This document shows, in pieces, positions 44,243 through 53,263 of a DNA stretch of 56,559 bases. Both the position numbers and the translations under genes were made by a program. Source of the stretch: CAZAKO01 sp964546145 (GTDB lineage Bacteria > Fidelibacterota > UBA2242). The stretch covers positions 1 to 56,559 of the forward strand of contig CAZJIU010000006.1 in NCBI GenBank assembly GCA_964546145.1. Direction: 5' to 3'. The notes beneath the pieces were generated by a model, which made no database searches, was not told the DNA's origin, and saw only the letters and a list, made by a program, of their open reading frames with translations. Numbering within the stretch: position 1 is the stretch's first letter; every line of letters begins with the position of its first letter.

Positions 44243-46984
44243 ATGACAATGTTTAAAATCAACAAAATTTTCCAGATTTCCATTATTTTGCTGATTCAGT
44301 TTTGGATAATTCCTACAACCGGACAGACTACTGGTAAATTATCCGGCAAGGTTACCGATCTTAAAACCGGGCTTCCGCTGCCAGGGACTAACATTATTCT
44401 GGAGGGAACAGCTTACGGAGCCGCGGCGGATGGAAATGGCGATTTTTTCATCATTAATCTGCGACCGGGAGAATATACAGTAAAAGCTCAGATGATTGGT
44501 TATAAGCCAGTGATTGTTCGAGATGTACGGATTTCAGTTAATCGCACTGAATATTTTGAAATTAAGCTGGAATCCACGGTGATAGAGGGGGAAACGGTTG
44601 TCGTTACCGCACAGAAAATCTCGATTCGAAAAGATCAGACCAGCACCGTAAAAAATGTATCTGCCGACGAAATAGAGGAATTACCGATTGAGAGTATATC
44701 AGATGTAGTAGCTATGCAGGCTGGAGTCGTCAAAGGTCATTTCCGGGGTGGCAGACCAACCGAAGTCTCCTATATGATCGACGGTATCCAGGTAGATGAG
44801 GGTTTTGGGGGTGAGGGTCGCTCAGTAGACCTGGAGCCGGAAGCTATCCAGGATCTGGAAGTCATTACCGGTACCTTCAATGCCGAATATGGCAAAGCCA
44901 TGAGCGGGATTGTTAATGCCGTTACCAAAGTGGGTAATAATGAATTACACGGTTCGCTCTCGGGTGCCTTAGCCAACTATTATACCCCCTATGACAATAT
45001 TTTCATTGGACTCGATCCCTCCGAAATAAACAGGAATCAGGATTATAAGATTAATCTCAATGGTCCTCTTTTGAAGAACAAATTATTTTATTTAATGAAC
45101 TACCGCTATCAGAACAATAAAAATCATCTGAATGGGTATCGTCTCTTTAATGTTAATGATTTCAGTTATTATGGCGAGGATAATCCCGAATTATGGTATA
45201 CAGAGTATAATGGTGACAGTGCCTATGTGCCCATGAATCGAAGCGTTAATCAATCCTTCATGGGTAAGTTATCAGCAGAACTTTTTAAGAAATTGAGGAT
45301 ATCGTTCCTGACAACCTTAAATAACGACGAATGGCATAATTATAATCACGCCTATAAATATAATCCCGATGGTTTAGCTACACAGTGGCGAACGTCCAAT
45401 ATGTTTGCTATGAATTTAAATCATATGTTGACCAATTCGCTTTTCTACGAGTTGAAATTGTCTTATATAGATAACTATTATGGCAACTATTTGTATAAGA
45501 ATCCTGAAGACTCCCGCTATATTCACGATGTCTACAGTCAAAGTGATGGTCCAGGATTTTATACCGGCGGGCAACAAAAGCACCACACCGAGAGAACCCA
45601 AATTGACCAGAATGTAAAATTCGATATTATCTGGCAAATGAATAAGCATCACAGTCTTAAAACCGGGATTCAAGCCACCCAGCATCTGATTGACAGTCAG
45701 GAACGGCAAATTCAAAATTTATATAAGGGATTGGATATTGAAGGTGAGTACTATTTTGAGGTAATTAATGATAAATATAAAGTAATCTTTCCAAATTATA
45801 AGGCGGTAACCTTAAGTGATACGACAATCTATACCGATTCGATTAATGTTACCTCGCTTGAATATTCAGTATATCTCCAGGATAAAATGGAATTTGATAA
45901 TATGGTAATAAATCTGGGCTTGCGCTATGACTACTTTGATCCTAATAAAAGATACCCGACTCAGTGGCGTAATCCGGATAATCGCATTCAGTTTGATGAT
46001 CAGGAGAAAATGTCGCGGTATGTCTATGCCAAGCCGAAAACCCAGCTCAGTCCCCGTCTGGGTCTGTCATACCAGTTGGGCAGTGCTGCCGTTTTACACT
46101 TCAGTTATGGCCATTTTTTCCAGATGCCGCCCGCCTTTGCAATTTACGTCGGAAATTCCTATCGAATCGCACCGACGGACTACTCGACAATACTTGGAAA
46201 TCCCACAATCAATGCCCAAAAAACGGTTACTTATGAAGTTGGACTCTGGCAGGAACTGGTGCCTGGGATGGACCTCGAAGTAGCTCTTTTTTACAGAGAT
46301 ATTTATGATCTGCTAAGTGTCAAGGTCGTCAGTACTTACGACCAGATCGAATACGGTCTCTATACCAACAAGGACTACGGTAATGCCCGGGGACTGGAAA
46401 TCAAATATAAATGGAAACTGCGTAGCTTCTCAACCGGTTTGAATTACACACTGCAATATACACGTGGTAATGCGGACAACCCGACCATGACCTATGATCG
46501 TGCCGGAGATAGCATTGATCCGATTGCCCAGATGATTCCGATGTCCTGGGATCAACGCCATACCTTAAACGCCACTGTCGGTTATAATAACGATACTTTC
46601 GGCGGTAACCTGACCGGATTTTTTGATTCCGGTACACCTTATTCCTGGACACCGGTTAGCAATACAATTCTTTTTCGAGTGAATTTACTCCCAAATAACT
46701 CCTGGATGCCGGCACAGTTCAATTTTGATTTCAATGGTTATTACAATCTGAAAATCTCCAAAAAGCTCAAAATGCAATTAACTTTAACCGTCTATAATCT
46801 ATTTGACCGCCTGAATGAAGTTTGGGTCAACGGTCAGACGGGCAGAGCATATACGGCTATTATTCGAGATACCGATTTAGCCAGCCATAAAAGTGAATTT
46901 AACGAGTATCTTGACCGGGTTCAGGATCCCAGTGCCTATTCGGCGCCGCGATTAGTTAAAGTTGGTATTGGTCTAGACTTTTAA
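44243..46984 (+). CDS. TonB-dependent receptor with carboxypeptidase-regulatory-like domain (oligosaccharide import)
   Basis: 913 residues. Signal peptide 1-28, a carboxypeptidase-regulatory-like domain (about 30-115; GKVTDLKTGLPLPGTNIIL), plug (about 125-235; GGRPTEVSYMIDGIQVD, NAEYGKAMSGIVNAVTKVG) and a long barrel ending VKVGIGLDF. In FCB bacteria this type imports oligosaccharides and other large substrates. First gene of an operon with glycan hydrolases, so glucan oligosaccharides are the likely cargo. No SusD-like lipoprotein partner follows; a 1168-residue secreted protein takes that position. Confidence 0.88.
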   Translation: MTMFKINKIFQISIILLIQFWIIPTTGQTTGKLSGKVTDLKTGLPLPGTNIILEGTAYGAAADGNGDFFIINLRPGEYTVKAQMIGYKPVIVRDVRISVNRTEYFEIKLESTVIEGETVVVTAQKISIRKDQTSTVKNVSADEIEELPIESISDVVAMQAGVVKGHFRGGRPTEVSYMIDGIQVDEGFGGEGRSVDLEPEAIQDLEVITGTFNAEYGKAMSGIVNAVTKVGNNELHGSLSGALANYYTPYDNIFIGLDPSEINRNQDYKINLNGPLLKNKLFYLMNYRYQNNKNHLNGYRLFNVNDFSYYGEDNPELWYTEYNGDSAYVPMNRSVNQSFMGKLSAELFKKLRISFLTTLNNDEWHNYNHAYKYNPDGLATQWRTSNMFAMNLNHMLTNSLFYELKLSYIDNYYGNYLYKNPEDSRYIHDVYSQSDGPGFYTGGQQKHHTERTQIDQNVKFDIIWQMNKHHSLKTGIQATQHLIDSQERQIQNLYKGLDIEGEYYFEVINDKYKVIFPNYKAVTLSDTTIYTDSINVTSLEYSVYLQDKMEFDNMVINLGLRYDYFDPNKRYPTQWRNPDNRIQFDDQEKMSRYVYAKPKTQLSPRLGLSYQLGSAAVLHFSYGHFFQMPPAFAIYVGNSYRIAPTDYSTILGNPTINAQKTVTYEVGLWQELVPGMDLEVALFYRDIYDLLSVKVVSTYDQIEYGLYTNKDYGNARGLEIKYKWKLRSFSTGLNYTLQYTRGNADNPTMTYDRAGDSIDPIAQMIPMSWDQRHTLNATVGYNNDTFGGNLTGFFDSGTPYSWTPVSNTILFRVNLLPNNSWMPAQFNFDFNGYYNLKISKKLKMQLTLTVYNLFDRLNEVWVNGQTGRAYTAIIRDTDLASHKSEFNEYLDRVQDPSAYSAPRLVKVGIGLDF

Positions 46985-47036
46985 ATATCCACTGGATGGA
47001 TTCAATAAAATGATCATTTCAGGAGGTTAGAATTTA

Positions 47037-50000
47037 ATGAAAAGCAGTTATGGAAAATTATCGTTGCTTATAATATTTTTGCTAATCAACATAGCCCTTT
47101 ACGGGCAGGGTAGACTTTACGATGGTCCCGATGATCCAGCCGGTGATCCGACTGCAATCCGTGAAGGATATATGGATGGCAATAGGATTCTCTTATATTT
47201 CAGAAATACTTCTCAGTTATCCGATTGGCCCAAGGTAGAAGTATCCAAATGGCCAAACACCTATGAGGGTGCTAAAATGATAGATGGTATCGGATTACTA
47301 ATTGGTGCCCAGGTTTTTATTACCCAGGATACTATTCCGGTAACTGATCCCGACACGATAATTTCACTTGATGCGCAGCAAAAACTCGATACTTTGTATT
47401 TTCTACAAACACAGTATCGGGAAGAGATGGACACCGATCCCACTGGTCAATATGAATGGGGATTATACCCCGTGTTTGGCTATTTTAACGTCAATAGCGA
47501 ATATCCCGCAATGAGTAACGATTCACTCTCCTGGCCGCCTCAGGGCTGGCCGGCTACCGGTGATCTTCTAAAATGGCAAGGGGAATGGGATGGCCGTTTC
47601 GGACGTGGTGTAATCTATGCTGATTTAGAAACTTATTTTGTAGCCAATGATGCTCAGGATCAGGAATATCTCGGTCCGGAAGATCGAGTAAAATATTATC
47701 CGAGACCAGGAATTAAAATTGGAGATAAACGACCTGAATATGTCACAATTCAGCAAGGTTTACCCTGGGGTGGACTCGGAATTCGTGTTATGCAGCGCGG
47801 TTTCCAGTGGAAAAATCCGCAAGCTCAGGATGCCCTGTTTTGGGAATATAATATTGCCAATATCTCGAATTACGACCTGCCAGAAGTGGCATTCGGCTAT
47901 TGGGTTGATAATGCTATTGGAGATAATATCGCTGGTCAAGGCGAAGACGACGAACTCGGCTACTTTGATCGAAAAATTGATCTAGCTTATTCCTGGGATA
48001 TTGACGGCGTCGGACAGGGCGGCTATCAAACCGGCACAATGGGTTTCGCTTATCTTGAGAGCCCTGGTCTGGCATTTGATGACATTGATAATGATGAAGA
48101 TGGTATAATAAATGAAAGACGGGATAATGGTGCCGGTTCATATGTGGATGATCCTTATTATGGAATTGATAATCTGAATGATTTTCTGGAATTTTATTCT
48201 CTTACTGAAGAGGATCTTCACGGTCATTATCAAGGTGACGAAGATCAGGATTGGGAAGATGGTCTAGATCTTAATGGCAATGGCGTTTATGCTGTTAATA
48301 TAGGCACTGACAATAATCCGGTCTGGGTCAACGAAACCGGGGAATATGCGGGCGATGATGTTGGTCTCGATGGTGTCGGACCGACGGAACTGAATTACTA
48401 TGGTCCGGATGAGGGTGAATGTAATCATAAACCGGATTTTGTCGAAGGAGTTGGCTGTGAACCGAATTTTGCTTTTACTGATGTGAGCGAATCGGATATG
48501 GTCGGGTTGACCTCATTCCAGTTGTTTCCGATTCAGCCTCACCAACCGCCTTACAACAAATGGTTTCGCAATGACAAATCCATGTGGGAAGTCATTGGTT
48601 CTGATACTTTAATCGAGTATTTAGGCAATATTTCCAATCTTGTCGAGACTTTTGCCTCTGGTCCTTTTGCGCTATATCAAGGTTTGACTGAACGAATTTC
48701 AATGTCGGAGCTGCACTCTTTCGACCCGCTGGAGGGTTTAAGCTCGCCGGAACACCTGGCTCCGGCTTTGTTTGAATTAAAAAAGATTGTTCAGGTAATT
48801 TATGAGAAAGATTATCGCTTTGCCCAGCCGCCGAAAATGCCCACTATAACTGCTACCGCCGGTGATGGTAAGGTAACATTAACCTGGGATAATATTGCCG
48901 ATACGAAAACCCGTGATCCCTTCATGGGCAATATTAATGACTTTGAAGGATATAAATTGTATCGGGCAACCGATAAAAAAATGTCCGATCCGGTGGTAAT
49001 AACCGATGGCTATGGTACTCCCACTTACGGAAAACCAATCTTCCGCTGTGACTTAAAAGATAATATTACCGGATTCACCGATTTTGGTCTGGTGAATGGT
49101 GTTGGCTACTACTTAGGATCCGATGCTGGTATTCAACATTACTTTGAAGATACCAATGTTCAGAATGGTAGAACTTATTATTATGCCATCGTAGCCTACG
49201 ATTATGGAGCACCAGATATTGGTCCGGGTATCGCTCCTTCTGAGAATAATGCAGTAATCAAACTGGATGAGGCAGAGGAAATCAAATTCACTGATAAAAA
49301 TGTCGCCATTGTCGTTCCTCATCAGAAAGCAGCCGGTTATGTACCTGAGGATGTTGAATTAATTGAAAACACTAATAAAATTGGTTGTGGGACTGTTATT
49401 CCTAATATTCTGGCTAATAAAAGCTTGAAGCAGAATCATCTTTATCAAGTCACTTTTGGAATTGATACACTACAAATTGTTAAAGATTTTCCATACGGAA
49501 TTCTGTATCGGAACAACAGTATCAAAGTTTTGGACGCAACTGATTCTCTGGATGTTTACGTTGAAAACTCAGAAAAATTTATTGGCACGAATCTGGTTTA
49601 TGATGATACTTTAAAGAAATGGTTTATCAATTCTCAAAAAACAATTAAGACTGACGTTTTCGATGGGATCAGTTTGAGTATCAACGTTGGGGTAGATTCG
49701 GCGGTTTATGATTATGAAAATTCAGGTTGGATTACTGGCTCGGCACCGATACGGGTGACACCGACCAGTCGCGAATCAAAATTTTTCGCCTGGGATTATG
49801 ATATAGTATTTACTGACGGGATCAGTTATACCGGTGCGGGCAGCGCTACCCGGATTTACGGCGTCGGTAATGAACGAATTATAAATCATTTATTAAATAG
49901 AGAGAATTTTAATTTCTACGTGGTAAATCGGACATTTCCTGACTCCCTTGCAACCCTCGATCTAATCGTTCACGACTTAGATCAAAACGGACAATTCGAT

Positions 50001-50543
50001 ATTCTTACCGATCGGATTTATGCTGGTCCTTTAAAGACCAACGGAACCTGGGCGGGTGCGGTATTTGCCTTCGATTTTCTGAATGTTTTCGGGGACGCCA
50101 GTCAATTGCCCAAAGCCGGTGACGTTTATCATGTTACTTTTAGACGACCATTCTTTATTACCGACACAATTGCATTTAGAATTCTACCAGCTGGTGAACT
50201 GGATAAAGTTGAATTGAAACAGACAATGAAGAATATCAAAGTAGTGCCAAATCCCTATGTGGCAACCAATGCGATGGAGACTTCAGTAGCCAATTGGTAT
50301 TTGAATCAACGTCGGCGAATATCGTTCATTCATTTGCCGGCTCAGTGTACAATTAAAATTTTTACCGTTAGTGGTGTTCTGGTTGATGTGATCAATGTAA
50401 ACAATAACGCGGATGATGGCACGGCTCAATGGGATCTACTGAGTAAGGAAAACCTCGAGATTGCAGCCGGCGTGTATCTCTATCATGTGAAGTCAGAATT
50501 AACCAAGGATGAAAAAGTTGGAAAATTCGCAATTATCAAATAG
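47037..50543 (+). CDS. Large secreted multidomain protein, possible surface partner of the receptor
   Basis: 1168 residues. Signal peptide 1-22 (IIFLLINIALYG). A long N-terminal beta-rich region contains Asp-rich calcium-binding-like loops (DDIDNDEDGI near 350, DEDQDWEDGLDLNGNG near 400). A fibronectin type III-like domain spans about 600-745 (ITATAGDGKVTLTWDNI, GRTYYYAIVAYDYG). Further beta domains and a tail beginning IKVVPNPYV and ending GVYLYHVKSE resemble a divergent sorting tail. No SusD-type helical repeats and no catalytic motif seen. Placed 53 bases after the receptor gene after a GGAGG site. Function unknown. Confidence 0.75.
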   Translation: MKSSYGKLSLLIIFLLINIALYGQGRLYDGPDDPAGDPTAIREGYMDGNRILLYFRNTSQLSDWPKVEVSKWPNTYEGAKMIDGIGLLIGAQVFITQDTIPVTDPDTIISLDAQQKLDTLYFLQTQYREEMDTDPTGQYEWGLYPVFGYFNVNSEYPAMSNDSLSWPPQGWPATGDLLKWQGEWDGRFGRGVIYADLETYFVANDAQDQEYLGPEDRVKYYPRPGIKIGDKRPEYVTIQQGLPWGGLGIRVMQRGFQWKNPQAQDALFWEYNIANISNYDLPEVAFGYWVDNAIGDNIAGQGEDDELGYFDRKIDLAYSWDIDGVGQGGYQTGTMGFAYLESPGLAFDDIDNDEDGIINERRDNGAGSYVDDPYYGIDNLNDFLEFYSLTEEDLHGHYQGDEDQDWEDGLDLNGNGVYAVNIGTDNNPVWVNETGEYAGDDVGLDGVGPTELNYYGPDEGECNHKPDFVEGVGCEPNFAFTDVSESDMVGLTSFQLFPIQPHQPPYNKWFRNDKSMWEVIGSDTLIEYLGNISNLVETFASGPFALYQGLTERISMSELHSFDPLEGLSSPEHLAPALFELKKIVQVIYEKDYRFAQPPKMPTITATAGDGKVTLTWDNIADTKTRDPFMGNINDFEGYKLYRATDKKMSDPVVITDGYGTPTYGKPIFRCDLKDNITGFTDFGLVNGVGYYLGSDAGIQHYFEDTNVQNGRTYYYAIVAYDYGAPDIGPGIAPSENNAVIKLDEAEEIKFTDKNVAIVVPHQKAAGYVPEDVELIENTNKIGCGTVIPNILANKSLKQNHLYQVTFGIDTLQIVKDFPYGILYRNNSIKVLDATDSLDVYVENSEKFIGTNLVYDDTLKKWFINSQKTIKTDVFDGISLSINVGVDSAVYDYENSGWITGSAPIRVTPTSRESKFFAWDYDIVFTDGISYTGAGSATRIYGVGNERIINHLLNRENFNFYVVNRTFPDSLATLDLIVHDLDQNGQFDILTDRIYAGPLKTNGTWAGAVFAFDFLNVFGDASQLPKAGDVYHVTFRRPFFITDTIAFRILPAGELDKVELKQTMKNIKVVPNPYVATNAMETSVANWYLNQRRRISFIHLPAQCTIKIFTVSGVLVDVINVNNNADDGTAQWDLLSKENLEIAAGVYLYHVKSELTKDEKVGKFAIIK

Positions 50544-50557
50544 TAAGGGAATTATTT

Positions 50558-51658
50558 ATGAAGAACGAGCGAATAGAAGGTGCGCTGATGAAAAAAGTCA
50601 AGACTTTTAAAATATTCATTGTCGGATGGTTATTTTTAATTGTAATTAATCCAACAATCTTTGCCCAAAGACCGCATCGGGTTGGTACAACTGCAGCTAA
50701 TTTTTTAGAGATTGGTATTGGCAGTGACGGCAATGCCATGGGCGAAGCCTTTGTCAGCATGGTGGGGCGATTATCCTCAATTTATTGGAATCCCGCCGGA
50801 CTTGCTTTTCTGAATCAAAATGAAGTGGCTTTTATGTACCAGCCCTGGGTTATTGATATTAATTCAATTTACATAAGTGCTGCCTATGTTGTGCCGCTGA
50901 TTGGTACTTTTGCTCTTGGGGTTGATCACCTTGGCTATGGAGATATGGAAGTGACAACGCTTGAAAATCAGGATGGTACTGGTGAAATTTTTACCGCTAA
51001 TGATTATGCTTTTACCTTAAGCTACTCGCGCAAATTGGCTCAGTGGTTTGCCTTTGGAGCTTCAGGAAAATATATTCAGTCGCAAATCTGGCATACCAGT
51101 GCAAGTGCTATGGCTTTAGACCTGGGAGTGATTGTCAATACCGGCTTCTTCCCTGGTTCCGGTAAGTTTGAAGACGGGATGCGGATCGGAATGAGCATTT
51201 CCAATTACGGGACAAAGATGTGCTACAACGGTATGGATCTCCTCTTTCCAATTGATATTTTGCCGGATGAAGCAGGCAATTACAGCACCGTCAAAGGTCA
51301 ATTTAGTCTACAGGAATGGGAATTGCCATTGATCTTTCGGATTGGAGTATCAATTCAACCAATCGTTTTGAGAAATCAAAAATTGACTTTGGCAGCTGAT
51401 GCCCTACATCCCAATAATAATGCCGAATCGGTTAATTTAGGTGCCGAATATCAACTGACGTTTCCCGGGATTGGTACTTTTGCACTAAGGAGTGGCTATA
51501 AGGCTTTGTTTCTGGAAGATTCAGAGTTTGGAATGACTTTCGGCGGCGGTTTAAAACTAAACTTTTTACACAACTCTGTAATCAGTATGGACTATGCCTT
51601 TAAACCGATAGGAATCCTGGGAAATTCACATTCTTATACCATTGGAATTCAATTTTAA
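50558..51658 (+). CDS. PorV/UPF0164-like outer membrane beta-barrel protein
   Basis: 366 residues. After a signal peptide (IFIVGWLFLIVINPTIFAQ) the protein shows the family start GTTAANFLEIGIGSDGNAMG and SSIYWNPAGLAFL, then a barrel to the C-terminal SHSYTIGIQF. PorV works with the type IX secretion machine in delivering tagged proteins to the surface. A start at 50588 would place the signal peptide at the very N-terminus and is equally plausible. Confidence 0.85.
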   Translation: MKNERIEGALMKKVKTFKIFIVGWLFLIVINPTIFAQRPHRVGTTAANFLEIGIGSDGNAMGEAFVSMVGRLSSIYWNPAGLAFLNQNEVAFMYQPWVIDINSIYISAAYVVPLIGTFALGVDHLGYGDMEVTTLENQDGTGEIFTANDYAFTLSYSRKLAQWFAFGASGKYIQSQIWHTSASAMALDLGVIVNTGFFPGSGKFEDGMRIGMSISNYGTKMCYNGMDLLFPIDILPDEAGNYSTVKGQFSLQEWELPLIFRIGVSIQPIVLRNQKLTLAADALHPNNNAESVNLGAEYQLTFPGIGTFALRSGYKALFLEDSEFGMTFGGGLKLNFLHNSVISMDYAFKPIGILGNSHSYTIGIQF

Positions 51659-51705
51659 GCTATATTCTCCGAAGTCTCTGCAATTGCAGAATGAATTTGG
51701 TGTAA

Positions 51706-53256
51706 ATGATTAATCAACAAAAAAAATCATGTAATATTATTGAATTTTGGGTATATCAATCACTGTTTATTTTATTATTGATACTATCGGGATTAATTGG
51801 CTGTAGTAAAAGAAAAACTACCATTCCGCTCGAGAGTATCCTGGTTCGCATTGGTGATCGGATCATTACAGTGGATGAATTTATCCGGCGGGCTGAGTAC
51901 ACTATTCGACCGAAGTACTGTAAAGGTGATAATTACATTCATCGCAAAATTATTATTAATTCACTGATTGCCGAAAAATTGATGGCGCTGGAGGCCAGCA
52001 CCGAAAATGAACTATTCAACAATCCTGAATTCCAGAACTACATCAAAGGTCGTAAAGAGCAGGCAATGCGTCAATATTTTTACTATGATCGGGCTTATAA
52101 TCAAATAAAACTAGACAGTGCTGAATTAAACCAGGCATTTCAACTGGCTGGTAGGACTTATCGAATGAAGTATGTACGATTGCCTGACGAAAAAACTGCT
52201 GAAAAATTTTATCATTTATATCAAAACGAGGGATTCAATTTTGAGAAACTGGCGGCTGAGATTCTTCAAGATTCAAATATCCCTGTTCGCGAAGTTGGTT
52301 ATAATGATGATATTAATGAGGCGACATTCAATGAAATTTTTAGTAAACCACTAAGAAAGGATGAAGTCCTACATCCGGTTAAAAGTGATGATGGCAATTA
52401 CTTATTGATGAAAGTCGCCGGCTGGACCGATGAAGTGGTAATTACCGAGAATGAAGTCAATAAACGCCGGGAAAACGTCAGCAAAAAAATTAAAACTATT
52501 CAGGCTAATCAAATGTATCGTCAGCAGGTTGCAGATATTATGCACGGTAAAACACTGAAATTTAACGAGCACTCTTTTTATCGGCTGGCGGAGCTGCTTG
52601 CACCATTTTATTTAAAAACAATGCAGGAAAAACAGGCAGCATTCAACCAGAAATTTTGGGGAAAAGGGCAGGAGGTTGAACTCGATACAGGTGCCACTCA
52701 GACTTATCAGGCTCTACGCGATGAGCAGCTGTTTACCCTCGCAGGACAAATTTGGACCGTCGCTGATTTTGAACAGGAAGTTCAATCTCACCCGCTGGTT
52801 TTTCGCAAAAGGCAGATTAGTCACAAGGAATTTCCCGAGCAGTTGAAATATGCCATCGCCGATTTGATCCGTGATAAGTACATTAATATAGAAGCGTACA
52901 AAGCCGGCTATGATAAATTACCCGCAGTACAAAATTACACTACTATGTGGCAGGATAACTTAATTGCCCTCTACTGGAGAAATCAATATCTTGCCGAACA
53001 CAGGTTTCGGGGAAATTTTGGTAAAGAATATCTGAAAGCCATAAGGGAATATCTCAATCCTTATGTTGATAGTTTGCAGGCAAAATACTCCGATGAAATT
53101 GAAATTAACACCGATGCCTTCGAAAAGATAAAGTTGACCGATATTGATCTGTTTGCTCTGCAAAGCGGAGTACCTTATCCAATTGTCAGCCCCACCTTTC
53201 CAATTTTAACAACTGACAATAAATTGGATTACGGTCGCAAATTACAGATCAAATAG
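51706..53256 (+). CDS. SurA/PpiD-like peptidyl-prolyl isomerase lipoprotein
   Basis: 516 residues. Lipoprotein signal with lipobox LSGLIGC (Cys34). A SurA-like N-terminal helical region starts ILVRIGDRIITVDEFIRR, and a parvulin-like domain lies around residues 145-245 (RMKYVRLPDEKTAEKFY, EVGYNDDINEATFNEIF, VLHPVKSDDGNYLLMKVAGW). The C-terminal 270 residues are helical and unassigned. Such chaperones assist outer membrane barrels, so it may serve the receptor or PorV-like protein of this operon. Confidence 0.8.
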   Translation: MINQQKKSCNIIEFWVYQSLFILLLILSGLIGCSKRKTTIPLESILVRIGDRIITVDEFIRRAEYTIRPKYCKGDNYIHRKIIINSLIAEKLMALEASTENELFNNPEFQNYIKGRKEQAMRQYFYYDRAYNQIKLDSAELNQAFQLAGRTYRMKYVRLPDEKTAEKFYHLYQNEGFNFEKLAAEILQDSNIPVREVGYNDDINEATFNEIFSKPLRKDEVLHPVKSDDGNYLLMKVAGWTDEVVITENEVNKRRENVSKKIKTIQANQMYRQQVADIMHGKTLKFNEHSFYRLAELLAPFYLKTMQEKQAAFNQKFWGKGQEVELDTGATQTYQALRDEQLFTLAGQIWTVADFEQEVQSHPLVFRKRQISHKEFPEQLKYAIADLIRDKYINIEAYKAGYDKLPAVQNYTTMWQDNLIALYWRNQYLAEHRFRGNFGKEYLKAIREYLNPYVDSLQAKYSDEIEINTDAFEKIKLTDIDLFALQSGVPYPIVSPTFPILTTDNKLDYGRKLQIK

Positions 53257-53263
53257 ACTCAAG

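Noticed and set aside
47037..50543. The 1168-residue protein as a SusD homologue
   Set aside because: It lacks a lipobox and the helical repeat character of SusD, and is about twice as long and beta-rich.
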